The notes beneath the pieces were generated by a model. The model was not told the origin of the DNA. It ran no database searches and saw only the letters and a list, made by a program, of their open reading frames with translations. Shown in pieces: positions 1 through 7,938 of a stretch of DNA of 64,000 bases. Position 1 is the first letter of the stretch. Every line of letters starts with the position of its first letter. The position numbers and the translations under genes were made by a program. This DNA is from Limnohabitans sp. G3-2 (lineage in GTDB: Bacteria > Pseudomonadota > Gammaproteobacteria > Burkholderiales > Burkholderiaceae_C): contig NZ_NESG01000004.1 in NCBI RefSeq assembly GCF_002778275.1, positions 186,001-250,000 on the forward strand, written 5' to 3'.

Positions 1-532
1 GCAAAAAGACCTGCTCATGCCATGGCGCACGATTGCCCAAAACATCGAGTTTGGCTTGGAGCTGCGTGGCGTTCAACGTGAAGAGCGCCAAAAAATCTCC
101 GATCGCCTTTTGACCCAATGCCACCTCAAAGGTTTCGGCCAGCATTACCCCAACCAGTTATCGGGCGGCATGCGTCAGCGGGCTGCCATGGCCCGGACCC
201 TTGCCGTGGACCCTTTGGTGCTGTTGATGGACGAGCCGTTTTCGGCGCTGGACGCGCAGACCAAAATGATCTTGCAGCAAGACCTTGCACAAACCGTGCA
301 GCGTGAGGGTAAGACGGTGGTGTTCATCACCCATGATTTGGCCGAAGCCGTGGCACTGTCCGACCGGATTTTGGTCATGAGTGAGCGTCCTGGGACACTG
401 ATCGAAGAAATCCACGTGGCTATTCCCGATCGAGCCAATCCGCTGCAAAGGCGCAAACACCCCTTGTTGGCCGACTACGTGAGCCGATTGATGGAATTGC
501 TCAAGCTCGACGCGCACAGCGATGTGCATTGA
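1..532 (+). CDS. ABC transporter ATP-binding protein, Ssu/Tau type (5' end cut by window edge)
   Basis: This is the ATPase of an importer of the nitrate/sulfonate/taurine class. The reading frame is open from base 2, so the start and Walker A lie outside the window; the ATG at 17 is internal, within a typical Q-loop context (QKDLLMPWRT). Visible motifs are the ABC signature LSGGMRQR, Walker B ending LLMDEPFSALD, and the H-loop FITHD. It is followed by the binding protein and the permease, completing an ATPase, SBP, permease set. Members of this family import sulfonates, taurine, nitrate, pyrimidine precursors or aromatic acids, so the ligand is open. The catabolic neighbours suggest it imports the pathway substrate (inference). 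Confidence 0.93.
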   Translation, partial: QKDLLMPWRTIAQNIEFGLELRGVQREERQKISDRLLTQCHLKGFGQHYPNQLSGGMRQRAAMARTLAVDPLVLLMDEPFSALDAQTKMILQQDLAQTVQREGKTVVFITHDLAEAVALSDRILVMSERPGTLIEEIHVAIPDRANPLQRRKHPLLADYVSRLMELLKLDAHSDVH

Positions 533-569
533 TTTTTTTTCTTCCCACCTCAAAAAACTGGAGACGACT

Positions 570-1580
570 GTGAAAAAAGCCCCTGCCTTGATGAACAAAC
601 GCATGACTTGTGTGAGCTTGCTGGCTTCGGCCTTGCTGGCGGTGTTGCCGGGCGTGTCGCAAGCGCAAGCCCCGTTGCAAGAGATCACGTATTTGCTGCC
701 GGCACCGGGCACATTGCCTGCCTTTGGTCCATGGATGCTGGCACAGGCCAAGGGCTATTACAAAGCCGAAGGTCTGGATGTGAAGTTCGTGGCTGCACGG
801 GGTGGTGTGGATGTCGCCAAACAAGTGGGCGCAGGCAATGCGGTCATCGGCGGCGCCATCGGCGACACGCCCATCATTGCCCGTGCACAAGGTATCCCCG
901 TCAAGTCTGTGGCCGTTTTGGGATCGGGCTCTTTGGCCCAGTTGGTCAGTCACAAAGATGAGCGAATTGAAAGCCCGCGCGAACTCAAAGGCAAGACGGT
1001 CACGGTCATCTCGTACACCGATACGACCTACTACGCTTTGTTGGGCATGTTGAGCAAAGTGGGCTTGACCAAGAACGATGTGAACATTCAAGCCGCAGGA
1101 CCCGCCGGTGTCTGGCAACAATTTGCGGCCAAAAAAGCCGTGGCCATGGCGGGCGTGCCCGACTGGACCGCCACCGCGATGGAGGCTGGTGCCCAGGTCG
1201 ACATCTTGCCTGCCGACGTGTACTTCAAAAGCATGGCCCAAGCCATCTTGGCCTCTGACGAGACGATTCAAAAGAATCCGCAATTGATTCAAAAATTGGT
1301 TCGCGCCACGCTCAAAGGCATGAAAGACATCATGGTCAACCCCAAAGAGGCCACCATCGCGTATGTACAGCACGTGCCGGCTCACAAGGGCAAGGAAGCC
1401 AATATTCAAAACGTGTTCGAGATGTACAACAAATACGTGTATGCCAACCAAAAAGTCCTGGGCCAAATGGACGAGGTTCGTTTGGCTGAACTGCAAAAGT
1501 TCTACGTCAGCAATGGTGTCGTGCCCAAAGAAGCCGCCCCCAAAGATCTCTACACCAACCAGTTTGTGGGCGGCAAATAA
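570..1580 (+). CDS. ABC transporter substrate-binding protein (SsuA/NMT1-like)
   Basis: A periplasmic solute receptor for the importer encoded on either side. I chose the GTG at 570 because a GGAG lies six bases upstream; an in-frame ATG at 522 would overlap the ATPase gene and add a hydrophilic extension in front of the signal peptide. From the GTG the protein is 336 residues. It has a basic N-terminus, a hydrophobic core and a predicted cleavage after VSQAQA. The mature start (EITYLLPAPGTLPAFGPWMLA) is followed by the family's AKGYYKAEGLDVKF pattern (NMT1/SsuA fold). The family binds sulfonates, taurine, thiamine precursors or aromatic acids, so specificity is not readable here. Confidence 0.9.
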   Translation: MKKAPALMNKRMTCVSLLASALLAVLPGVSQAQAPLQEITYLLPAPGTLPAFGPWMLAQAKGYYKAEGLDVKFVAARGGVDVAKQVGAGNAVIGGAIGDTPIIARAQGIPVKSVAVLGSGSLAQLVSHKDERIESPRELKGKTVTVISYTDTTYYALLGMLSKVGLTKNDVNIQAAGPAGVWQQFAAKKAVAMAGVPDWTATAMEAGAQVDILPADVYFKSMAQAILASDETIQKNPQLIQKLVRATLKGMKDIMVNPKEATIAYVQHVPAHKGKEANIQNVFEMYNKYVYANQKVLGQMDEVRLAELQKFYVSNGVVPKEAAPKDLYTNQFVGGK

Positions 1581-1623
1581 GCCAAACCTTGGAAGCGCCT
1601 GACCCAGCCTGGAACGCATCGAT

Positions 1624-2403
1624 ATGACCCAAGAAAAACTGATCACCTCGGCCTGGAGCTTGGCTGTATTGGTCCTGTTCCTGCTTTTGTGGGAGTACGT
1701 TCCCGCCTGGTTGGGTGTCCCACAGTTTGTGTTGCCACCCTTCAGTCAGGTGATGAGCGAAGGGGCGCGCATTTGGGGGGCAGAGCGCTTGCTTTGGCAC
1801 GCCGGCATCACGGCGGCTGAAGTGGTGATCGGTTTCATTTTGGGTTCTGCTCTTGGCGCCGTGATTGGATACGCTTTGGGTGTTTCGCCACGCGTAGAGG
1901 CCATCTTGTCGCCCTATTTGCTGGCTTTGCAGATTGCCCCCAAGGTGGCTTTTGCGCCCCTGTTTGTGATGTGGCTGGGCTACACCATTTACCCCAAGAT
2001 TTTGGTGGCCGTGTTGATTGTGTTTTTCCCGGTTTTGATCAATGTGTTGTCGGCCATGCGTGCCATGGACGCAGATTTGATCAATTTGGCGCGCTCCTTT
2101 TCAGCCACACGCTTTCAGGTGTTTCGCATGGTCGAGTTTCCGACCACCTTGCCCCCCTTGTTTTCTGGCTTACGGATTGCCAGCACGCTGGCCGTGATCG
2201 GCGTGGTTGTGGGTGAGCTGGTGGGCGGCAACATGGGGCTGGGTTATTTGTTGGTGTTTTTTGAAGGCCAGGGCAACACCTCAGGTGTTTTTGTGGTGAT
2301 TGGTGCGTTGACGGTGATTGGCATCTTGGCCTACTACGCGGTGGTTTTGGCCGAACAACGCGTCTTGCATTACCTGGTCAACGCACAACGGCCTGGCGCC
2401 TGA
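1624..2403 (+). CDS. ABC transporter permease (SsuC/TauC-like)
   Basis: A 259-residue inner-membrane permease of the binding-protein-dependent transport family. About six hydrophobic segments are visible. The cytoplasmic EAA-type loop lies around residues 150-175 (MDADLINLARSFSATRFQVF), where the permease docks on the ATPase. It lies 43 bases after the binding protein and 11 bases before the next gene, so it is likely co-transcribed with the catabolic genes downstream. Length and organisation match the SsuC/TauC family. This tight linkage is the main argument that the importer serves the pathway. Confidence 0.92.
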   Translation: MTQEKLITSAWSLAVLVLFLLLWEYVPAWLGVPQFVLPPFSQVMSEGARIWGAERLLWHAGITAAEVVIGFILGSALGAVIGYALGVSPRVEAILSPYLLALQIAPKVAFAPLFVMWLGYTIYPKILVAVLIVFFPVLINVLSAMRAMDADLINLARSFSATRFQVFRMVEFPTTLPPLFSGLRIASTLAVIGVVVGELVGGNMGLGYLLVFFEGQGNTSGVFVVIGALTVIGILAYYAVVLAEQRVLHYLVNAQRPGA

Positions 2404-2414
2404 GAAACGGATCC

Positions 2415-3167
2415 ATGATGCAAGAAATGAATCTTCAGGGCAGCAAAGTGTTGGTCACCGGCTCTGCCCGTGGTCTGGGTGAGAGCTTCGCACGGGCTTT
2501 GGTGTCAGCCGGTGCGCAAGTGACCATCAGCGATGTTTTGCATGAACGCGGCCAAGCGCTGGCTGCGCAACTCGGACCGCTGGCGGTGTATGTACCGCTG
2601 GACCTGTTGGATCCAGCCAGTATCCGTGCCGGTGTCGACGCTGCAGCAGCGGCCATGGGCGGCTTGACCGGCTTGATCAACAACGCCGCCATCACCAACT
2701 CCGGGGGTCGCAACATGGACGAGTTGACGCTCGACATGTGGGACCGTGTGATGGATGTGAACGTGCGCGGAACTTGGTTGGTGACGCAGGCGGCCAAGCC
2801 GCATCTGGCGGCCAGTGGACGGGGGCGGGTGGTTAATTTGGCCTCAGACACCGCTTTGTGGGGCGCCCCCCGTTTGCTCGCTTATGCGGCCAGCAAAGGG
2901 GCTGTGATCGCCATGACCCGGTCGTTGGCCCGAGAGATGGGCGACGATGCCATCACCGTGAACGCCATCGCGCCAGGCCTGACCTTGGTCGAGGCCACTG
3001 AATACGTGCCGCAAGCGCGGCACGACCATTACCTGAACGGGCGCGCCATCCAACGCCCCCAAATTCCAGAGGACGTGAACGCGGCCGCCTTGTTCCTGTT
3101 AACCCAGGGCAGTGGCTTCATCACGGGCCAGTTGCTGCCGGTCAACGGCGGCTTTGTCATGCATTAA
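2415..3167 (+). CDS. SDR family NAD(P)-dependent oxidoreductase
   Basis: A classical short-chain dehydrogenase of 250 residues. It has the cofactor motif TGSARGLG near residue 16, the NNAA motif near residue 92, and a catalytic Ser followed 13 residues later by the Tyr of YAASK. The C-terminal ITGQLLPVNGGF is typical of the 3-oxoacyl-ACP reductase-like group. It probably oxidises an alcohol or dihydrodiol, or reduces a ketone, in the cluster's pathway (inference). Start at the first of two adjacent ATGs; a third ATG at 2427 would remove four residues. Confidence 0.88.
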   Translation: MMQEMNLQGSKVLVTGSARGLGESFARALVSAGAQVTISDVLHERGQALAAQLGPLAVYVPLDLLDPASIRAGVDAAAAAMGGLTGLINNAAITNSGGRNMDELTLDMWDRVMDVNVRGTWLVTQAAKPHLAASGRGRVVNLASDTALWGAPRLLAYAASKGAVIAMTRSLAREMGDDAITVNAIAPGLTLVEATEYVPQARHDHYLNGRAIQRPQIPEDVNAAALFLLTQGSGFITGQLLPVNGGFVMH

Positions 3168-3182
3168 AAACAAGGAAAAATC

Positions 3183-3788
3183 ATGGACGCACACGCGAAG
3201 AAAGTACTGGAGGCGGCCAATCAGCCGCATTTCAATGAAAACGGCTTGCTCAATGCCCAAATTCCGCCCGAGATGCAAATCCAGGCCAGCATGTTGCAAC
3301 AAACGGGTCAGTCTTTTGCGGATTGGATGCAAGGCCGGGTTGCACTCAAGTCCACTCGCCGTTACGACTGGGATGCCTTGAAGTTTCAAGCCGACTTTGA
3401 CCCCAAATACCGCCGTGCCCAAATGCGCTATGTCGGCACGGGTGCCACGGGGGTCGCCAAAGACGGCAACACCGTGCCCTCCGCCCACTTTACGTTCTCC
3501 ACCATGTTGATTCCTGCCGGTGGCATTGGCCCATCGCACATCCATTACGACGTGGAGGAAATCTTCTTTGTTTTGCGTGGGACCATGAAGGTCATTTGCG
3601 AAAAAGACGGCGAGCGCTGGGAAGCCACGCTGGGTGAGCGTGACTTGATTTCAGTGCCGCCGGGTGTCTACCGCGAAGAGCAGAACATCGGCGACGAAGA
3701 TGCCTTGATGTGCGTGATGTTGGGCACGCCCAAGCCCATCACGCCGGTCTATCCGCCCGATTCACCCTTGTCCAAAATCAAGCGTTGA
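3183..3788 (+). CDS. Cupin-domain protein, possible ring-cleavage or isomerase enzyme
   Basis: A 201-residue single-cupin protein. The metal-binding first cupin motif is visible as HIHYDVEEIFFVLRG at about residues 119-133, and the second as a PPGVYRE segment near residue 160. The N-terminal 100 residues lack obvious motifs. Cupins in aromatic catabolic clusters include dioxygenases, isomerases and non-enzymatic accessory proteins. The retained His/His/Glu ligands allow catalysis but do not prove it. The gene sits 15 bases after the SDR and one base before the hydrolase, so it belongs to the same operon. Confidence 0.82.
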   Translation: MDAHAKKVLEAANQPHFNENGLLNAQIPPEMQIQASMLQQTGQSFADWMQGRVALKSTRRYDWDALKFQADFDPKYRRAQMRYVGTGATGVAKDGNTVPSAHFTFSTMLIPAGGIGPSHIHYDVEEIFFVLRGTMKVICEKDGERWEATLGERDLISVPPGVYREEQNIGDEDALMCVMLGTPKPITPVYPPDSPLSKIKR

Positions 3789-3789
3789 C

Positions 3790-4632
3790 ATGAAGCTCAC
3801 CCCATCGGATGCTTTGTCGGGCGTGGTGCGCTCCACCGTGGACACCGCGCACGGAAAGATCCAGTTCCGCAGTGCGGGTATGGCCCCGCAAGTGACCCAT
3901 GTCTTGTTGCATGGCATTGGCTCGTCCTCAGCCAGTTGGGCTTTTCAGTTGGGGGCGGCTGTCGGACGCAGCGATGTGCGCCTGCTGGCGTGGGACGCGC
4001 CGGGGTACGACCGCAGCACGCATTTGCCCATGGATGTGCCCAGCGCTCAAGACTATGCCGAGCGCCTGTGGTCCTGGTTGGATGCTTTGTATGTGAGCCA
4101 CCCCGTGATCCTGGCGGGGCACTCCCTGGGCGCTTTGATGGCGGCCAGTGCGGCGCGTTTGAGGCCCCAGGGCGTCAGCCGGCTTGTTTTGTTGGCACCC
4201 GCCCGTGGCTATGGTGATGCGCCCTTGGCCGAGCGTGAACGCGTGGTGCAAGGCCGATTGACAAATTTGCGGCAACTTGGACCGCAAGGCATGGCTGCGG
4301 CCCGTGCGGCGGCCATGCTGTCATCCCGTGCCTCGCCCGTGTTGCAAGAGGCGGTGCGCATGACCATGTCCCAAATTGATCCGGCAGGTTACAGCCAGGC
4401 GGTGCACATGCTGGGGCAAGCCAACTTGGCGCAAGACCTGAAATGTCTGAGTTGCCCGGTGGCGGTGGCCAGTGGCGACGATGACACGGTCACAAGCCCC
4501 GAGGGCTGCGAACGCGTGGCCCAGGTGCTGGACCTGGAGCGCATCAGTTTGGGCCCTGTTGGCCATGCTTGCGCTTTGGAGGCTGCCGATGCCGTCAACC
4601 ATGTGCTGGGCCTGCCCGCTTTAGGTGTTTGA
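3790..4632 (+). CDS. Alpha/beta hydrolase (MhpC-like)
   Basis: A 280-residue alpha/beta-hydrolase-fold protein. The oxyanion region HGIGSSSASW lies near residue 41. The nucleophile elbow GHSLG puts Ser at about 112. An acidic residue in VASGDDDTV and a His in GPVGHACAL complete a plausible triad. The family includes meta-cleavage-product C-C hydrolases, enol-lactone hydrolases and esterases. Because a two-domain extradiol-type dioxygenase is encoded in the same cluster, a role on a ring-cleavage product is attractive, but this is inference. It begins one base after the cupin stop. Confidence 0.87.
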   Translation: MKLTPSDALSGVVRSTVDTAHGKIQFRSAGMAPQVTHVLLHGIGSSSASWAFQLGAAVGRSDVRLLAWDAPGYDRSTHLPMDVPSAQDYAERLWSWLDALYVSHPVILAGHSLGALMAASAARLRPQGVSRLVLLAPARGYGDAPLAERERVVQGRLTNLRQLGPQGMAAARAAAMLSSRASPVLQEAVRMTMSQIDPAGYSQAVHMLGQANLAQDLKCLSCPVAVASGDDDTVTSPEGCERVAQVLDLERISLGPVGHACALEAADAVNHVLGLPALGV

Positions 4633-4633
4633 G

Positions 4634-5464
4634 ATGAACGATAAGCCCAGCAGCGACGACCGCTACACGGTGCCCGGTCTGGCACGAGGCCTTCAGTTGT
4701 TGATGCAATTCAACCGCGATGAGCGTGAACTCAGTGGCGCGGAACTGTCACGCCGATTGGGTTTGCCCAGAGCCTCGGTTTTTCGCATGCTGTTTACCTT
4801 GGAGCAAAGCGGTTTTTTGGAGCGCTGCCCAGACGGGGTGAGCTACAAGCTGGGCTTGGCCGTATTGCGGCTCGGCTTTGAGCTGCTGTCCTCCATGGAG
4901 TTGACGGAAGTCGGGCGTCCCGTCATCGAGTCATTGCGTGATCAGAGCGGCTTTTCTGCCCACTTGGTGGTGCGTGATGCACGAGAGGTGGTCTTCATCG
5001 CCAAGGCTGCCGGTGGCAATGCGATGTTCCACTCGATTCAGGTGGGGGCTCGGTTGCCAGCGCATGCGACTGTGCTGGGCCGCACTTTGCTGTCCGATGT
5101 CGACATGAAAGACCTCGCTGCGCTGTATCCCGAAAAAACATTGCCAGCCTATACGCCCAAGACGCCCACCAATTTGCACGACCTGAAGGTGTTGATTGAT
5201 CAGGACCGTGACAAGGGTTACGGCGTCAGCATGGGGGGCTACGAAACCGGTATCTCCACCATTGCCGCGCCGGTTTTTGACGGACAAGGACGAGTCACTG
5301 CGGCCATCAGCATTTCGGTGCCCTCTCAACGGATTGAAGACGATGCGCTCATGCCCCTCGTCGAATTGGTCAAGACGGCCTCCTCACAATTGACCGAGCG
5401 CTTGAGCCATTTGCCGCAGCGCAGCGTGACTCCGGCCAAAACCAAGGACAAAAGAAGCACATGA
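4634..5464 (+). CDS. IclR family transcriptional regulator
   Basis: The probable local regulator of the cluster. It has an N-terminal winged helix-turn-helix (about residues 14-75, including ELSGAELSRRLGLPRASVFR) and a C-terminal IclR effector-binding domain. I start at the ATG at 4634, one base after the hydrolase stop; a GTG nine bases earlier is in frame but less attractive. The stop overlaps the next gene's ATG (ATGA), so regulator and TPP enzyme are translationally coupled. IclR proteins act as repressors or activators of catabolic operons. A perfect inverted repeat over the start of the convergent oxygenase operon (17356-17373) is a candidate binding site (inference). Confidence 0.93.
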   Translation: MNDKPSSDDRYTVPGLARGLQLLMQFNRDERELSGAELSRRLGLPRASVFRMLFTLEQSGFLERCPDGVSYKLGLAVLRLGFELLSSMELTEVGRPVIESLRDQSGFSAHLVVRDAREVVFIAKAAGGNAMFHSIQVGARLPAHATVLGRTLLSDVDMKDLAALYPEKTLPAYTPKTPTNLHDLKVLIDQDRDKGYGVSMGGYETGISTIAAPVFDGQGRVTAAISISVPSQRIEDDALMPLVELVKTASSQLTERLSHLPQRSVTPAKTKDKRST

Positions 5465-7125
5465 ACACATCTGCCGTGACCATCACTGTGGGCGAATTGG
5501 TCGCCCGATTTTTGGAGAGCTGTGGCGTCAAAACCGCCTTTGGCGTGATCTCCATTCACAACATGCCCATCTTGGATGCATTCCATACACGCGGGCAGAT
5601 TCGTTTTGTCTCAGCCCGCGGGGAAGCCGGTGCTTGCAACATGGCAGATGCCGCCTCGCGCGTGAGTGGGGTGCTGGGCGTGTGTGTGACCAGCACAGGG
5701 ACGGGTTGCGGCAATGCCGCCGGCGCGATGGTCGAAGCCATCACCGCAGGCACGCCCATGCTGCACCTGACCGGTCAAATTGAATCGGAATTTCTGGACC
5801 GTGATTTGGGTTTCATCCATGAGCACCCGGCCCAGCTGGCCATGCTCAAGTCGGTGGGCAAGGAGGCGTTTCGCATCCGCAATCCAGAGACCGCCCTGGC
5901 CACATTGCGCGAAGCTGTGCGACTCGCATTCACGCCGCCCTGTGGGCCGGTCAGCATCGAAATCCCGATCGATGTGCAAGCCATGCGCTTGCCTTTGCCG
6001 CTGGATCTGATGCCCCTGCCCGTCGCGCCGCTGGTGCCTGCACCTTCAGCGGTGCAGACCTTGGCTGACTTGTTGGCTGCCAAAAAGCGTCCCTTGTTGT
6101 GGCTGGGTGGCGGTGCCCGAGGCGCAGGGGCTGCGGTGCAGCGCTTGGTGGCGATGGGGTGGGGGGTGGTCACGTCGGTGCAAGGGCGTGGGATTCTGCC
6201 CGAAGACCACCCGGCCAGCTTGGGCTCGTACAACCTGCAAAAACCCAGCGAGGCTTTCTACCAAAGCGTGGACGCGATGTTGGTCGTGGGCTCGCGTTTG
6301 CGCAGCAATGAGACGCTCACCTACAAACTGCAACTGCCTGCGCACCGTTTTCGCATTGACGCCCATGCACTGACCCAGAACCGCGCCTATGGCAGTGAAT
6401 ATTTTGTGCAGGGCGATGCGGCCTTGACCTTGGACGCGCTGGCCGATGCGCTGGAAGGCCGCATGCAGACCGATCCGGCCTTCTTGACGGATCTGAAAAA
6501 TGCCCGCCGTGAAGCCGAAGCTTTGGTGGACAGCACCTTAGGGCCTTATGTGCAACTCAAAAACAGCTTGCAAGCGGCAACCGGAAAAGCCCTGTGGTGG
6601 GTGCGTGACATCACCTTGTCCAACACGATGTGGGGCAACCGTGCACCCGTCTTGGACCACCCGCGTGCAGGTGTGCACGCTTTGGGCGGCGGCATCGGTC
6701 AGGGACTTGCCATGGGCATTGGTGTGGCGTTGGCCAATCAAGAACATGCCCTTGGACGCAAGACCGTGGTGTTGGCAGGTGACGGCGGTTTCATGCTCAA
6801 CGTGGGCGAGCTGGCATGCGCTGCGCAAGAGCGCGCCGACTTGCTGATTGTGTTGATGAACGACAGCCGCTACGGCGTGATCAAAAACATTCAAGATGCC
6901 GTGTATGGCAGCCGACACTGCTACGTGGAACTGCACAACCCCGACTTTGCTCAGTTTTGTGCCAGTTTGCAGGTGGTCCATCACCAACTCAGCGATCCGG
7001 CGCAGACCGATGCCGTGCTGGAACAGGCCCTGAAAACCCCCGGCCCTGTGGTGGTCGAAGTGGACATGGCGGCTTGGGGTGCGTTTGCGGTGAAATTTGC
7101 CGGCCCTCCCAAAAAGACGGATTGA
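5461..7125 (+). CDS. Thiamine-diphosphate-dependent enzyme (acetolactate synthase / decarboxylase superfamily)
   Basis: A 554-residue three-domain TPP enzyme. The N-terminal PYR domain carries the conserved Glu (about residue 55, SARGEAGA), followed by a central domain. The C-terminal PP domain has the Mg/TPP motif beginning GDGGFMLNVGE and the downstream MNDSRYGVIKN. The family catalyses decarboxylation or carboligation of 2-oxo acids. True acetolactate synthase is unlikely because no regulatory subunit follows and the context is catabolic. The next gene is an aspartate-dehydrogenase-like protein three bases on, then an aldehyde dehydrogenase. That order suggests a 2-oxo acid is decarboxylated to an aldehyde and then oxidised (inference). 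Confidence 0.88.
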   Translation: MNTSAVTITVGELVARFLESCGVKTAFGVISIHNMPILDAFHTRGQIRFVSARGEAGACNMADAASRVSGVLGVCVTSTGTGCGNAAGAMVEAITAGTPMLHLTGQIESEFLDRDLGFIHEHPAQLAMLKSVGKEAFRIRNPETALATLREAVRLAFTPPCGPVSIEIPIDVQAMRLPLPLDLMPLPVAPLVPAPSAVQTLADLLAAKKRPLLWLGGGARGAGAAVQRLVAMGWGVVTSVQGRGILPEDHPASLGSYNLQKPSEAFYQSVDAMLVVGSRLRSNETLTYKLQLPAHRFRIDAHALTQNRAYGSEYFVQGDAALTLDALADALEGRMQTDPAFLTDLKNARREAEALVDSTLGPYVQLKNSLQAATGKALWWVRDITLSNTMWGNRAPVLDHPRAGVHALGGGIGQGLAMGIGVALANQEHALGRKTVVLAGDGGFMLNVGELACAAQERADLLIVLMNDSRYGVIKNIQDAVYGSRHCYVELHNPDFAQFCASLQVVHHQLSDPAQTDAVLEQALKTPGPVVVEVDMAAWGAFAVKFAGPPKKTD

Positions 7126-7128
7126 GCC

Positions 7129-7923
7129 ATGCGCATCCAAGAGCTGACCCTGATTGGATTTGGCGCCATCGGGCGTTCTGTTCATCAACGCATGCTTGGG
7201 CATGCGGGTGTGCGCATCACGCACATCGTGGTGACAAAGGCCAGAGTGGCCGCCTTGCAAAACGAATTGGGCGCTGGCGTCACGGTGACGCACCAGGTGC
7301 CTGTCAACACCCCTCTGGTGTTGGAGTGCGCTGGGCACACCGCCTTGACCGCACATGTCTTACCCGCTTTGCAGCGGGGCACGGAATGCGCGGTGTTGTC
7401 GATTGGCGCCTTGTCAGAGCCAGGCTTGCCCGAACAGCTGCAAGCAGCGGCCGAGCAGGGCGGCACGCAACTGCACTTGCTGGCAGGCGCGATCGGTGGC
7501 GTGGATGCACTGTCGGCGGCAAAGGAAGCGGGCTTGGACAGCGTGACCTACATTGGCCGCAAGCCGCCAGCCGGCTGGCGCGGCTCACCTGCGGAGCAGC
7601 TGGTGGACCTGGATGCTTTGACCGAGCCCACGGTGATTCTGGAAGCGACCGCTCGCGAAGCGGCGCGACTCTACCCCAAAAATGCCAATGTCGCCGCAAC
7701 TTTGTCATGGGCCGGTCTGGGCTTGGACCGCACGCGCGTGCGGCTGATTGCCGATCCGGGTGTGACCGACAACATCCACGAATTTGAGGCCAAGGGTGCT
7801 TTTGGCGAGATGCAGGTGCGCATGCGCGGCAAGCCCCTACCCGACAACCCCAAAACATCGGCGCTCACTGTCTTGTCGGCAGTGCGTTTTTTGCTCAACC
7901 GAACTGCCAGCGTGACCACTTGA
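7129..7923 (+). CDS. Aspartate dehydrogenase-like (DUF108) NAD(P)-dependent dehydrogenase
   Basis: A 264-residue protein with an N-terminal Rossmann motif (GFGAIG near residue 10). The aspartate-dehydrogenase C-terminal domain carries its hallmark YPKNANVAAT and ADP...NIHEFE segments and the terminal NPKTSALT. Characterised members oxidatively deaminate L-aspartate to iminoaspartate/oxaloacetate, some for NAD synthesis. No nadA or nadC is nearby, and the gene is wedged between a TPP enzyme and an aldehyde dehydrogenase. It may therefore act on another amino acid or an imine intermediate in this pathway (inference). Confidence 0.87.
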   Translation: MRIQELTLIGFGAIGRSVHQRMLGHAGVRITHIVVTKARVAALQNELGAGVTVTHQVPVNTPLVLECAGHTALTAHVLPALQRGTECAVLSIGALSEPGLPEQLQAAAEQGGTQLHLLAGAIGGVDALSAAKEAGLDSVTYIGRKPPAGWRGSPAEQLVDLDALTEPTVILEATAREAARLYPKNANVAATLSWAGLGLDRTRVRLIADPGVTDNIHEFEAKGAFGEMQVRMRGKPLPDNPKTSALTVLSAVRFLLNRTASVTT

Positions 7924-7938
7924 CCCGAAGCTTTCCAG